Of a stretch of 64,000 nt of DNA, positions 45,857 to 55,110 are shown one piece after another. Origin of the DNA: Martelella sp. HB161492. GTDB lineage: Bacteria > Pseudomonadota > Alphaproteobacteria > Rhizobiales > Rhizobiaceae. Under the pieces are notes generated by a model that was given only the letters and a program-made list of their open reading frames with translations, did not search any database and was not told the DNA's origin. The translations under genes and the position numbers were made by a program. Within the stretch, counting starts at the first letter, position 1; every line of letters begins with the position of its first letter. The DNA lies in contig NZ_JAATVV010000002.1 of NCBI RefSeq assembly GCF_013184775.1, forward strand, positions 276,301 through 340,300, given 5' to 3'.

Positions 45857-46513
45857 TCACTCCAGACTGTCAGCGACCTTCAGCAGCTCACGGACAATCT
45901 CGCTTGCATTGGCCGGGTCCAGCGCGAGGCGCCGGGCAATGACCTCGCGCAGATTGAGCAATGCCGCATCGACGCTGCGCGGCAGTCCATCGCGACCGCC
46001 GGACCTGCCATGCCGCTCGTCGCGGCTGGCCGTGCGCGCCGCAATCAATTCGAGCGCCTTGATGGCCATTTTCGCGATCGCCTCATTTTCATCGAGATGG
46101 GCACGCCCCTCCTCGGTAATGCGATAGCGCTTCTTGTTGCCTTCAGCCTCGGCCAGCACGAAACCGCCTTCTTCAAGGAAAGACAGCGTCGGATAGATCA
46201 CGCCCGGGCTCGGCGCATAGGCACCACCGCTCATATCCTCAATCGCCTTGATGATCTCGTAGCCGTGGCGCGGCTCATCGGCAATCAGCTTCAGCACCAG
46301 AATGCGGATATTGCCCTGACGCAGAAAACGCCCGCCACGGCCGAAGCCCTCACCGTCATCATCACCAAAACCGTCAGGACCACCATGACGACCGTGACGG
46401 CCGTGACCGCGTCCTTCAAAACCGGCGGCGAACATCGCTCGCATCCGCTCGCCGCGCCCACGCAGCTTCTCGCCGAAGCGGGCCATTTCCTCTTCATCAT
46501 ACATGCCACGCAT
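45857..46513 (-). CDS. PadR family regulator with metal-binding-like N-terminus
   Basis: The 218-residue regulator has a PadR winged helix (about residues 67-135; RILVLKLIADEPRHGYEIIKAIEDMS and YPTLSFLEEGGFV) and an extra N-terminal segment rich in His, Gly and Asp (residues 36-62, GHGRHGRHGG then GFGDDDGEG). This resembles E. coli YqjI, a nickel- or iron-linked repressor with a His-rich head. The target is probably itself and the divergent DUF1203 gene. AAGGA lies eight bases before the ATG. Metal binding is inferred. Confidence 0.83.
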   Translation of the reverse strand: MRGMYDEEEMARFGEKLRGRGERMRAMFAAGFEGRGHGRHGRHGGPDGFGDDDGEGFGRGGRFLRQGNIRILVLKLIADEPRHGYEIIKAIEDMSGGAYAPSPGVIYPTLSFLEEGGFVLAEAEGNKKRYRITEEGRAHLDENEAIAKMAIKALELIAARTASRDERHGRSGGRDGLPRSVDAALLNLREVIARRLALDPANASEIVRELLKVADSLE

Positions 46514-46537
46514 GACAGAATTCCTTTTCGTTATGTT

Positions 46538-46551
46538 TTCGATATATCTAA
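46538..46551. promoter_or_regulatory. Imperfect PadR-type palindrome TTCGATATATCTAA
   Basis: A near copy of the perfect palindrome at 46582, differing only in the last arm (CTAA for CGAA). It lies 25 bases before the padR start, so binding would block padR transcription. Center spacing to the other copy is 44 bases. Confidence 0.55.
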
Positions 46552-46581
46552 AAATAATCCGAAATCACCAAATTGCAATAG

Positions 46582-46595
46582 TTCGATATATCGAA
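46582..46595. promoter_or_regulatory. Perfect PadR-type palindrome TTCGATATATCGAA
   Basis: A 14-base perfect palindrome between the divergent padR and DUF1203 genes, followed by an additional ATATATC. The pairing with the copy at 46538 on the same helical face suggests one bound tetramer or two dimers of the adjacent regulator. Confidence 0.65.
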
Positions 46596-46690
46596 ATATA
46601 TCTTTTTTGAAATGGCAGGAAACGGGTGGCGCCGGGGCGGACGGCAGGGCAATTCTGGCACCAAACCCGGCAACCAACGAGGAACCCGAT

Positions 46691-47161
46691 ATGACGATCC
46701 GGTTTGAAGCCCTTGCGACCGAGACCTGCGACACGATCTGGCAGGGCGGTCATGATGCCTATGATATGGTGCCGGAGCGGCGCATTTCCGATGGTGATGG
46801 CGTGCCCTGCCGCCATTGTCTGCGCATCATCGCCGCGGGCACGCCCTATCTTGTTCTGGCACACTGCCCCTTCCCGGCGTTGCAGCCCTATGCAGAAACC
46901 GGGCCGATCTTTCTGCATGAACGGGCCTGCCAGCGCTATCTGGCTGACGGCGATCTGCCACAGGTCCTGCAAGACAGCCCCGATTTTATTCTGCGTGGCT
47001 ACGATGACGAGCACAGAATTGTCTACGGGACCGGCCGCGTCATCCCGACCCCGCACATCACGGCAAGAGCAGCCGAATTGCTGTCACGCGACGATATTGC
47101 CTATGTCCATGTGCGCTCGGCCCGCAACAATTGCTATCAGTGCCGCATTGTCCGGGATTGA
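46691..47161 (+). CDS. DUF1203 domain protein
   Basis: The 156-residue protein has the DUF1203 pattern with the CRHCLR segment (Cys-x2-Cys), PYLVLAHCPFP, GPIFLHERAC and a C-terminal VHVRSARNNCYQCRI. Repeated Cys and His residues suggest metal or redox chemistry, but the family has no known function. GAGGAA is seven bases before the ATG. It is divergent from the PadR-type regulator and probably its target. Confidence 0.82.
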   Translation: MTIRFEALATETCDTIWQGGHDAYDMVPERRISDGDGVPCRHCLRIIAAGTPYLVLAHCPFPALQPYAETGPIFLHERACQRYLADGDLPQVLQDSPDFILRGYDDEHRIVYGTGRVIPTPHITARAAELLSRDDIAYVHVRSARNNCYQCRIVRD

Positions 47162-47258
47162 CGCGACGATCAGAACAATCCCTGGCTTGCAGCTTGCCCT
47201 GAAGAGAAAATCGTATATTATTGCGTCAGAATTGATTTTTTCGAAGGAATGTCGAGTT

Positions 47259-47720
47259 TTGGAGCTGGATGAAATAGATCATGCGATCCTGAAAGCGCTT
47301 CAGCGCAATGGTCGGATCACGAATGCGGAACTTGCCGAAACGGTCGGACTGTCACCCTCCGCCTGTTCCCGCCGTCTCGACATATTGGAGAAGAACAGCG
47401 TCATCGAGAGCTACACGGCGAAGATATCCGCCGATGCGCTCGGTTACAAGATGGTGGCGATCGTCCACATTTCGCTGTCCGGGCAATTTGCCCGCACACT
47501 GGCCGAATTCGAGGATGCGGTGATCAGCTGCCCCAATGTGCTGGCTTGCTACATGGTATCGGGCCAGTATGACTATATCCTGCGCGTCGCCGCCAAGGAT
47601 CTGAAAGATTACGAGCGCATCCACCGCGACTGGCTGTCGGCCCTTCCCCATGTGGCGCAGATCAACTCGTCCTTCGCGCTGCGCCCCGTCATCGAACGGG
47701 TGAATGTCGGCATCGACTGA
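47259..47720 (+). CDS. Lrp/AsnC family regulator
   Basis: The 153-residue protein has the Lrp helix-turn-helix (LDEIDHAILKALQRNGRITNAELAETVGLSPSACSRRL) and the C-terminal RAM ligand-binding domain (MVSGQYDYILRVAAKDL). No ATG lies at the conserved start; TTG 47259 gives LELDEIDHAIL with AAGGA at proper distance, so I choose TTG. The long frame from 46704 is not real upstream, since it overlaps the DUF1203 gene in another frame. The effector is an amino acid, unidentified. Confidence 0.85.
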   Translation: MELDEIDHAILKALQRNGRITNAELAETVGLSPSACSRRLDILEKNSVIESYTAKISADALGYKMVAIVHISLSGQFARTLAEFEDAVISCPNVLACYMVSGQYDYILRVAAKDLKDYERIHRDWLSALPHVAQINSSFALRPVIERVNVGID

Positions 47721-47909
47721 CGCCGTGTCCCGGCCGGGTGCTGTTGCCCGGCCCTTTCCCGGCGATTTTCCCACCACGTTTTCGGACCGACTGCGGCATT
47801 TTGCGTAAAATTTTGTCCAGACGGAAAATAATCTTCACATTGTCATCTGTCATGCTACGGTTTGACCTGCCGCCGGTGCCGATACCTTGCTTCGGTCGGG
47901 GCGCACAGG

Positions 47910-47927
47910 CTGTCACCGGCATGTCAT
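47910..47927 (+). promoter_or_regulatory. Candidate Pho box (PhoB site)
   Basis: CTGTCAC-CGGC-ATGTCAT matches the rhizobial Pho box, two CTGTCAT repeats with a 4-base spacer (11-base period), with two mismatches. It lies 76 bases before the start of the phosphodiesterase/nucleotidase gene, a reasonable target for phosphate-starvation control. Confidence 0.5.
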
Positions 47928-48002
47928 GCGCCGGTGCCAGAGAGTGAAGCACGTTCTCAGATCAACATTGCCAAACATCCATTTCGACTGTGGGAGACCT
48001 CG

Positions 48003-49988
48003 ATGTCCTTGATTGACCTGCAATCCATTTCGCGACGCAGCCTTCTCAAAGGCCTTGCCGCCAGTGCCACCCTGATCACGCTGCACCCCTTTTCGGCGCG
48101 CGCGGCGGATAATCAGGCCCATCTCCGACTGATGGAAACCACCGATATCCATGTCAATGTCTTCCCTTATGACTACTATTCCGACAAGCCCAATGACACG
48201 ATGGGCCTTGCCCGTACCGCATCAATCATCGATGCGATCCGCGCGGAGTCGACCAACTCGCTGCTGATCGACAATGGCGACTTCCTGCAGGGCAATCCGA
48301 TGGGCGACTATATCGCCTATGAGCGCGGCATGAATGACGGCGATGTCCACCCGGTCATCAAGGCGATGAACGTGCTCGGCTATGAAGTCGGCACGCTCGG
48401 CAATCACGAATTCAATTACGGCCTCGACTTCATGTTCAAGGTCTGTAACGGCGCCAATTTCCCCTATGTCTGCGCCAATCTGACCAAGGGTGCGCTTGCC
48501 GCCAACCCGAAGGATGACCAGTTGTTCTTCAAGCCTTACATGATCAAGGAAAAGATGATCACCGACGGCGCCGGCAATACCAGCCCGGTCAAGATCGGCT
48601 TCATCGGCTTTGTGCCGCCGCAGATCATGACCTGGGACGAGAAGAACCTGTCCGGCAAGGCGCAGACCCGCGATATCGTCGAGGCCGCCAAGGCATGGGT
48701 GCCGGTCATGAAGGAAGACGGCGCCGATATCGTCATCGCACTGTCCCATTCCGGCATTGACGGCACCGGCCCCGCCGACCTGATGGAAAATGCCTCGCTC
48801 TATCTCGCCGGCGTTGAAGGCATTGATGCGATCTTCACCGGCCACCAGCATCTGGTTTTCCCCGGCCCGACGGACTTCCAGGATATCGCTGGCGCCGACA
48901 CCACCAAGGGCACGCTGATGGGCAAGCCCGCCGTCATGGCCGGCTTCTGGGGCTCGCATATGGGTCTGATCGACCTGCTTCTGGAGAAGGATGGCAACAG
49001 CTGGAAGATCGTCGACTTCACCAGTGAAGCCCGCCCGATCTATCACCGTGATGCCGACCGCAAGGTGATCGCCGATGTTGCCTCGGACCAGCGCGTCGTC
49101 GATGCCGCTGAAACCGATCATGAGGCAACGCTGACCTATGTCCGCACCCCCGTCGGCAAGACCTCGGCGCCACTACAGTCCTATTTCGCGCTGGTTGCCG
49201 ATGATCCGTCGGTGCAGATCGTTTCGCAGGCGCAGACCTGGTACACCAAGGACATGCTGAAGGACGGGCCCTACAAGGATCTGCCGATCCTGTCGGCCGC
49301 AGCCCCCTTCAAATGCGGCGGCCGTGGCGGCCCGGACTACTACACCGAAGTGCCCGCCGGCGATGTCGCGATCAAGAACGTCGCCGACCTCTATCTCTAT
49401 CCCAACACCACCCGCGCGGTCGTCATCAACGGCGCGCAGGTGCGCGAATGGCTGGAAATGTCGGCCGGCATGTTCAACCAGGTTGCCGAAGGATCGCAGG
49501 ACGCGCCGCTCCTCAACCCTGACTTCCCGTCTTACAATTTCGATGTCATCGACGGCGTCACCTATCAGATCGACCTGTCGCAGCCGGCCCGCTACGCCAA
49601 GAACGGCGATCTCGCCAATGCGGATGCGCACCGCATCGCCGACCTTGCCTTTGACGGCAAGCCGATCGACGAAACGCAGAAATTCGTCGTCGCTACCAAC
49701 AATTACCGCGCCGGTGGCGGTGGCAATTTCCCCGACATCAACTCCGATGTGATCGTCTTCGTCGGCCCCGACACCAACCGCGACGTCATCGTCCGCTACA
49801 TCGTCGACAAGGGCACGATCAATCCGTCGGCCGATTTCAACTGGACCTTCAAGCCGATGCCGGGCACCACGGCGACCTTCGAGACCGGCCCGCGCGCAAC
49901 CAACTATATCGCCGACGTCAAGGGCGCAAAAATCGAAGCTGCCGGCGACGGCCAGAACGGTTTCGCGCTCTACCGCGTCGTGCTGTAA
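48003..49988 (+). CDS. cpdB: Exported 2',3'-cyclic-nucleotide phosphodiesterase/3'-nucleotidase
   Basis: CpdB cleaves 2',3'-cyclic nucleotides and then 3'-nucleotides in the periplasm, releasing nucleoside and phosphate. The 661-residue protein has a Tat signal (SRRSLLKGLAAS, twin Arg at 11-12). The metallophosphatase domain shows TTDIHVNVF, DNGDFLQGN, LGNHEFNYG, ALSHSGIDG and TGHQH motifs. The C-terminal nucleotidase domain starts near 370. ATG 48003 fits the signal; the upstream frame to 47862 does not. A Pho-box candidate precedes it and RNase T2 at 35295 could supply substrate. Confidence 0.94.
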   Translation: MSLIDLQSISRRSLLKGLAASATLITLHPFSARAADNQAHLRLMETTDIHVNVFPYDYYSDKPNDTMGLARTASIIDAIRAESTNSLLIDNGDFLQGNPMGDYIAYERGMNDGDVHPVIKAMNVLGYEVGTLGNHEFNYGLDFMFKVCNGANFPYVCANLTKGALAANPKDDQLFFKPYMIKEKMITDGAGNTSPVKIGFIGFVPPQIMTWDEKNLSGKAQTRDIVEAAKAWVPVMKEDGADIVIALSHSGIDGTGPADLMENASLYLAGVEGIDAIFTGHQHLVFPGPTDFQDIAGADTTKGTLMGKPAVMAGFWGSHMGLIDLLLEKDGNSWKIVDFTSEARPIYHRDADRKVIADVASDQRVVDAAETDHEATLTYVRTPVGKTSAPLQSYFALVADDPSVQIVSQAQTWYTKDMLKDGPYKDLPILSAAAPFKCGGRGGPDYYTEVPAGDVAIKNVADLYLYPNTTRAVVINGAQVREWLEMSAGMFNQVAEGSQDAPLLNPDFPSYNFDVIDGVTYQIDLSQPARYAKNGDLANADAHRIADLAFDGKPIDETQKFVVATNNYRAGGGGNFPDINSDVIVFVGPDTNRDVIVRYIVDKGTINPSADFNWTFKPMPGTTATFETGPRATNYIADVKGAKIEAAGDGQNGFALYRVVL

Positions 49989-50009
49989 ACGCAACGCCGG
50001 AACGGGACG

Positions 50010-50030
50010 GGGCGGCTCAGGCCGCCCTTC
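50010..50030 (+). terminator. Intrinsic terminator after cpdB
   Basis: The stem GGGCGGC / GCCGCCC (7 base pairs) with a TCAG loop is followed by TTCT. It lies 22 bases after the cpdB stop. The T-run is weak. Confidence 0.6.
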
Positions 50031-50057
50031 TCCGTTCCGGTGAATATGCCCCCCCAA

Positions 50058-50138
50058 TCAGCCGAGCATGCGGCGTTTCGACATCAACACCCTCATGACT
50101 TCGGGACCGCCATAGCGATCATATTGAACCGCTTTCAC
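50058..50138 (-). pseudogene. Relic of a quinone oxidoreductase N-terminus
   Basis: A GTG start at 50138 with GGAG eight bases upstream opens the peptide VKAVQYDRYGGPEVMRV, which is the classic start of zinc-free NADPH:quinone oxidoreductases (MKAVxYxxYGGPEVL). After 17 codons the family match ends and nine unrelated codons (LMSKRRMLG) lead to a stop at 50058. No further oxidoreductase sequence follows. It lies 25 bases after the MFS gene stop. It looks like an operon partner almost entirely deleted. Confidence 0.6.
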
Positions 50139-50163
50139 GGGAACGTCTCCAAAGAGCAACTGA

Positions 50164-51351
50164 TCAGGCGTCGCTGCGCGATGAACGGGCAGTGGCAAAG
50201 AAGACGACCGGGATGGCAGCGACATAGACGGTGGCAACGGCAAGCCAGATGGCGCCCGGCCATTCCGGGCGGAGAAACGCGTAAACGCGAGCGAAGGCGA
50301 GCGGCGCGATGACCGAGGCAAGGCTGACGGCGGAGGCGAGCACGCCCTGCAGTTCCCCCTGTCGTTCGGCGGAGACCTTCTCAGTCGCCAGCGCCTGCAG
50401 CGCCGGCACCCCGACACTGCCGAGCGCGACGAGCGGCATGAGAAGGAAGACGAGGAAGCCGCGAGGGACAAAAGCAAGCCCGATGAGCGCCAGCGCAAAG
50501 GCAGCAATGCCGGAAAGGACGGCACCGCGGGCGCCGAGGAGGCGGGTTGCCCGTCCCGGCAGAAGCGCCTGCACCAGCATCTGGCAGAGCCCGAACATAC
50601 CGAGCGAGACGCCGATCATGAAGCCACTCCAGCCGAAGGCATCCGCGCCCCAGAGCGCCCAGCAGACGCCATAGGCCTCACCGGCCGCACTGAAGACGAA
50701 GAAAACCAGCACCATCGGCAGGAGCGCCGGAGCGCGCACCAGCCGGACAAGCGGGCGGAGCGGGTTGAACGCGGTGAGCGTGATCGGCGCAGACTGACCT
50801 TTCCGCGTCTCCGGCAGCACGAAAACCGCGAGCAGGAGGTTGGCGGCGTTGAGGCCGGCGGCGGCCAGAAACGGCAGGCGCAGCCAATGGTCTCCGAGCA
50901 TCCCGCCCAGCACCGGCCCGGCGATGAAGCCGATGCCGAACATCGCGTTGAGGAGGCCGAAACGGCCGGCGCGTGCGCCCTCGTCCGAAATGTCGGTTAA
51001 TGCGGCAGATGCAACGGCGACCGTTGCCGCCGTCAGCCCGGCAATCGCGCGCCCGAGAAAGATGAGCGGCAGCGAAGGGGCGAACGCGAGAAAGAGGTAG
51101 TTCACCACCGCACCACCAAGCGAAACCATGAGCACGGGTCTTCGCCCGAAGCGATCGCTGAGCGCTCCGAGCACCGGGGCGAAGATGAACTGCATCGCGG
51201 CATAAAGTGCGGCCAGAGCGCCGATCGAAAGTGCGATATCGCTTCGATGCGTCACCGACTGGATGAGCGAGGGCAGAATGGGGAAAATGAGCCCGATGCC
51301 CATGGCATCGAGAACGACGGTTGATAGCAGGATGGCAAGAGGTGTCTTCAT
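50164..51351 (-). CDS. MFS drug exporter, TetA-like
   Basis: The 395-residue inner-membrane protein has 12 predicted helices and the MFS loop motif GALSDRFGRRPVLM between helices 2 and 3 (about residues 61-75), as well as the antiporter-like motif in helix 5 (GFIAGPVLGGML). The order and length fit the TCR/TetA drug-proton antiporter group. The real substrate is unknown. ATG 51351 is used; the frame's earlier start is TTG. A relic of an oxidoreductase follows it. Confidence 0.88.
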   Translation of the reverse strand: MKTPLAILLSTVVLDAMGIGLIFPILPSLIQSVTHRSDIALSIGALAALYAAMQFIFAPVLGALSDRFGRRPVLMVSLGGAVVNYLFLAFAPSLPLIFLGRAIAGLTAATVAVASAALTDISDEGARAGRFGLLNAMFGIGFIAGPVLGGMLGDHWLRLPFLAAAGLNAANLLLAVFVLPETRKGQSAPITLTAFNPLRPLVRLVRAPALLPMVLVFFVFSAAGEAYGVCWALWGADAFGWSGFMIGVSLGMFGLCQMLVQALLPGRATRLLGARGAVLSGIAAFALALIGLAFVPRGFLVFLLMPLVALGSVGVPALQALATEKVSAERQGELQGVLASAVSLASVIAPLAFARVYAFLRPEWPGAIWLAVATVYVAAIPVVFFATARSSRSDA

Positions 51352-51627
51352 CAAAGCGCTCGCGCCGCGTCAGGCATGGGGGCTCCATGCGCGCGGCAAT
51401 GCCCGATCCTGTCGGGCCTGGTTGTCAGGAAACGCTGGCCGGTCCATCGGGGCCCGGCTTGTGCGCGAAGGCCCCGGCATCGATGCGGAGGCAATCGTTT
51501 TTCGCGATGACGGGTAGATAGGCGATTTGCGGTATTCTGACAAGAGGCGGCACATTCGCTGTTTGCATCGCCAGCATCGTCATCTAATCTCGCCCGACCC
51601 CTCGCGCCTTCCGTCCGGAGCCTTTGA
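51352..51627. other. Intergenic region between MFS and GNAT genes
   Basis: No credible gene. The segment 51400-51520 is GC-rich and holds GCCGG/CCGGC-type inverted runs and a stretch CCCGTCATCGCGAAAAACG (minus strand) resembling short dispersed repeats in related genomes. I cannot confirm it is repeated, since no second copy is in this window. Both flanking promoters must lie here. Confidence 0.4.
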
Positions 51628-52488
51628 ATGCATGAACTCATCTTCCGCAATGACTACGGCCGCACGCCGGAAGGGCGCGCAGCACTGAAGAGCCTGATCG
51701 GCGATATCTTCGGGCTCGACATCACCCCGCTCGACCGGCTCGGCCACAATCCGGACGTCATCGCCTTCGGCTGGTGGCAGGGCGACCGGCTGATTGCCAA
51801 TGTGAGCCTTTTCAGGCGGGTGCTCTGGCTTTGCGGGCAAAGGACCGAGGCCTTCGGCGTGCAGTCGGTCGCCGTGCGCCCTGAATTCCGCCGCCGCGGC
51901 CTGTTTTTCGACCTGATGACCCGGGCGCTCGCCTTTGCCGATGAACGGGTCGGCCTGGTGATCCTGATGACCGACAGTCCGGCACTCTATGCGCGCTTCG
52001 GCTTTCGTCCGCTTCAGGAACACGCCTGCATCGCCACGCCTGATCCTGTTCCTGGTCTCAGGGACGCACGCGCGCTCTCGCTTGCCGATGATGCGGATCT
52101 CCGCCTCGTGGTCGATCTCTTCAGACGCCGCGCCCCGACATCGCTTCGGGCATCGGCCACGGATCATCCGGCCCTCTTCCTGCTCAAGGCGTTTACGGAC
52201 GGGACGATCGAACTCGTCCACCTGCAGCACCTTGAAACCGTGGTGGCGCTGAAACGCCCGGCCGCCGCCCCGGTGGTCCTTCTCGATGTGCTCTCACCTG
52301 CCCCGCCCCCGCTTCAGGACATCGCGGCCGCACTCGGGATCGCCGGCAGCACCTTCGAACTGCGCATGACAGCGGATCTGATCGCCCCCGATGCAACCCC
52401 TCTGGCCCCGGTTCATCGCGGCCACATGGTGCGCGGTCCCTTCCCGGCAGAATCATCGCCGTTCATGCTCTCGACCATGCATATCTGA
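51628..52488 (+). CDS. GNAT N-acetyltransferase with C-terminal extension
   Basis: The 286-residue protein starts MHELIFRNDYGRTPEG. The GNAT core is at about residues 60-135: EAFGVQSVAVRPEFRRRGLFFDLMTRALAFA, with the RRRG acetyl-CoA loop, and YARFGFRPLQE. The C-terminal 140 residues have no clear family, but the overall length and layout resemble Eis-like acetyltransferases. Substrate unknown. It converges with cckA, which ends ten bases away. No strong ribosome site is seen. Confidence 0.82.
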   Translation: MHELIFRNDYGRTPEGRAALKSLIGDIFGLDITPLDRLGHNPDVIAFGWWQGDRLIANVSLFRRVLWLCGQRTEAFGVQSVAVRPEFRRRGLFFDLMTRALAFADERVGLVILMTDSPALYARFGFRPLQEHACIATPDPVPGLRDARALSLADDADLRLVVDLFRRRAPTSLRASATDHPALFLLKAFTDGTIELVHLQHLETVVALKRPAAAPVVLLDVLSPAPPPLQDIAAALGIAGSTFELRMTADLIAPDATPLAPVHRGHMVRGPFPAESSPFMLSTMHI

Positions 52489-52497
52489 GGCGGTCCC

Positions 52498-55110
52498 TCA
52501 CCCCTCTCGCAGCATTTCCCAGACGGATGCGACGAGCTGCTTCAGATTATAGGGCTTGGGAAGGAAGCCGAACTTGGCGTCCTCGGGCAGGTTCTTGGCG
52601 AAGGCATCATCGGCATAACCCGAAACGAAAATGAACTTCAGCTCCGGATAATCCTTGCGCGCCTCGCGCAGCAGCGTCGGACCATCCATTTCCGGCATGA
52701 CGACGTCCGACACGACGATATCGACCTTGCCCCCCAGCTCCCCGAGAATCTTCAGCGCATGAACGCCGGTATCGGCTTCGTGGACGGTAAAGCCCCGCAT
52801 TTCCAGCATCCGCTTTCCGGAGCGGCGTACGGCGTCTTCATCCTCGACCAGCAGCACAACGGCCGACTGGCCGGTCATGTCCATGTCCGCTTCGCGAACC
52901 GGTGCCTCATCGTCATCGGCGGCAGCTTCGGAGAAAGCCGCGTTGATCGGAACCCCCTTGTGATCGGTTGGCTGATGCTGATGCGTGGCAGCAGCGGCCG
53001 CATCGCGCTGATGCCGCGGCAGCAGGATGAGAAACCTGGTCCCCTTGCCGATCTCGGAGACCGGATGAATGAAACCGCCTGACTGTGTGACGATGCCATA
53101 GACCATGGCAAGACCAAGGCCAGTGCCCTTGCCGACATCCTTGGTGGTGAAAAACGGCTCGAAAATCTTGTCGAGTACGTCGGGCGCAATGCCGGTTCCG
53201 GTGTCGGACACCTCGACCATGACAAAATCGCGCTCCGGTACCTCGCGTGCGCCGAGTGCAGCGACCTCGGAAGCCGGAACATTGCGGGTTCTGACCGTCA
53301 GCGTCCCCCCCTCAGGCATCGCATCGCGCGCATTGACGCAAAGATTGGTCACGACCTGACCGAACTGCCCCGGATCAGTCTTTACCGACCAGAGATCACG
53401 CCCGAAATCGATCTTCAGCTTGATGTCGGCACCACCGGTCAGCCGCTCGATCATCATGCGCATGTCGTCGATGACATCGGTCAGGTCGACCACCTGAGGC
53501 CGCATGGTCTGCTGCCGCGAAAAGGCCAGGAGCTGGCGCACAAGCTGGGAGGCGCGATTGGCATTGCGCTTGATTTCGATAAGATCGGCAAAGTCGGGAT
53601 CTGCCGGACGTGACTGCAGCAGAAGATGATCAGCCGACAGAAGAATTGCCGTCAGCACATTATTGAAATCATGTGCAATTCCGCCAGCAAGCGTGCCAAC
53701 GGCATTCAGCTTCTGGGTTCGGGCCATCTGCGCCTCAAGCGCTTTCTGCTCGGAAATGTCGATCACATAGACAAGCGCGACCGCATCATCGGCGCCATTG
53801 CTGGCATGCACGAAAAAGCGGAAATGGCGACCATCATCGAGCGCATAACGTGCTTCGAAGGGCACGATCTCGCCCTGCCCGTCGGCGGCGGCCAGAAGTG
53901 CGTCCTGCATTTTCGAACGATCGGCTTCATCGATAACCGAAGCGATCTGCGCCTTGGCGCCGACATCCTCGCGCCGGATCAGATCCTTGAACATCGACAG
54001 GAATCGGCCATTCGTTGCGATCAGCGCACCATTGCGCGCCACGGTCGCAATCGCCATCGGCGTATCATTGAAGAAGCGCTCGGCCCCGGCGCCCGCCAGG
54101 CTTTCATTGTCATGCCGCTTGAGCACGACGGTTCGGCTTTCGACAATATTGCCTTCACGCGCAGTCGTAACATCATGCAGCAGCCGCACCGGCATATGAC
54201 GCCCGCTTGGCAGGCGCAGCGAAACTTCCAGGCTCTCGCTGCGTCGCTCGCCGGGGGCCGCATAGACCGAACGCAGCAACATCATATCCTCGCCGGTCAG
54301 AATATCGCTGAGGCTCAGGGCGCCCGGCTCGAAAGCGGCGAGATCGATATCCAGCCATTCGGCAAAGGTCGCATTGATATATTGGACGGCTCCATCGCCG
54401 CTTGCGGTGAAAAAGCCGACCGGCGCATGATCGAGATAATCAATCGCCTTCTGCAACTCGCGGAAATAGCGTTCCTGATCCTGACGTTCCGCGGTGATAT
54501 CGCGCACCTGCCAGACGTGATGATTGCGCAGCCGGCCCTGATCATTTTCGACCGCCATGAAGCGGGCCGACAGGCGATACCAATGCGGATCTTCGGCACT
54601 ACCCTGATGGGCGGAAATCGGGCGCGAAAGGCGAAACTCTTCCTGACCATTCTGCCCGCCGCGCACGATATGGCTCAGGCGATAGAGGCTTTCAGCGCTT
54701 TCGGCCTCCGCCGAAAACAGCGTATCCAGGCTCTGCACAGCGCCCGCTTCGCCAATCAGTGCCCCATAGGCCGAATTGGTATAGATAGTCCGGTCCCGAT
54801 GATCGGTGATGATCACCGCTTCGGGATACTGGTCAAGAAAGCCCTTCGCAACCAGCCGATTGCCGTCGGAAGGGAACATGCGCACAAGGCCGAGGACAAG
54901 CGAGACGATAAAGAACACACCAATCACCGCCAGTACCGCCAGCGCGATCAGATAGGTCTCCGCTGTGAAAAAGGTGCGATACTGAAAATAGAGCCCACCC
55001 AGAACAGCCAAGCCAAGAATCAGCAACAAAACACGCAGGGCAAACCCCGTCCACCGTCCGCTGACCACGACCGGTTCATATCCGTCTTTCTCAGGCTTCA
55101 CCGCCTTCAT
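52498..55110 (-). CDS. cckA: Cell-cycle hybrid histidine kinase CckA
   Basis: CckA is the membrane hybrid kinase-phosphatase that starts the CtrA phosphorelay through ChpT in alphaproteobacteria. The 870-residue protein has two N-terminal helices (about 25-45 and 50-75), a PAS-containing sensor (roughly 90-460), the dimerisation His480 in [17 protein letters not shown], an ATPase domain ([48 protein letters not shown]) and a C-terminal receiver with phospho-acceptor Asp802 in [12 protein letters not shown]. All catalytic residues are present. It is divergent from the FliO-like gene. Confidence 0.97.
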   Translation of the reverse strand: MKAVKPEKDGYEPVVVSGRWTGFALRVLLLILGLAVLGGLYFQYRTFFTAETYLIALAVLAVIGVFFIVSLVLGLVRMFPSDGNRLVAKGFLDQYPEAVIITDHRDRTIYTNSAYGALIGEAGAVQSLDTLFSAEAESAESLYRLSHIVRGGQNGQEEFRLSRPISAHQGSAEDPHWYRLSARFMAVENDQGRLRNHHVWQVRDITAERQDQERYFRELQKAIDYLDHAPVGFFTASGDGAVQYINATFAEWLDIDLAAFEPGALSLSDILTGEDMMLLRSVYAAPGERRSESLEVSLRLPSGRHMPVRLLHDVTTAREGNIVESRTVVLKRHDNESLAGAGAERFFNDTPMAIATVARNGALIATNGRFLSMFKDLIRREDVGAKAQIASVIDEADRSKMQDALLAAADGQGEIVPFEARYALDDGRHFRFFVHASNGADDAVALVYVIDISEQKALEAQMARTQKLNAVGTLAGGIAHDFNNVLTAILLSADHLLLQSRPADPDFADLIEIKRNANRASQLVRQLLAFSRQQTMRPQVVDLTDVIDDMRMMIERLTGGADIKLKIDFGRDLWSVKTDPGQFGQVVTNLCVNARDAMPEGGTLTVRTRNVPASEVAALGAREVPERDFVMVEVSDTGTGIAPDVLDKIFEPFFTTKDVGKGTGLGLAMVYGIVTQSGGFIHPVSEIGKGTRFLILLPRHQRDAAAAATHQHQPTDHKGVPINAAFSEAAADDDEAPVREADMDMTGQSAVVLLVEDEDAVRRSGKRMLEMRGFTVHEADTGVHALKILGELGGKVDIVVSDVVMPEMDGPTLLREARKDYPELKFIFVSGYADDAFAKNLPEDAKFGFLPKPYNLKQLVASVWEMLREG

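Noticed and set aside
46704-47258. N-terminal part of a long frame that continues into the Lrp gene
   Set aside because: It overlaps the DUF1203 gene in another frame; the Lrp homology starts only at 47259.
47840-47857. Second Pho-box-like TTGTCAT-CTGT-CATGCTA
   Set aside because: The two TGTCAT units touch without the needed spacer, and the second half does not match at the 11-base period.
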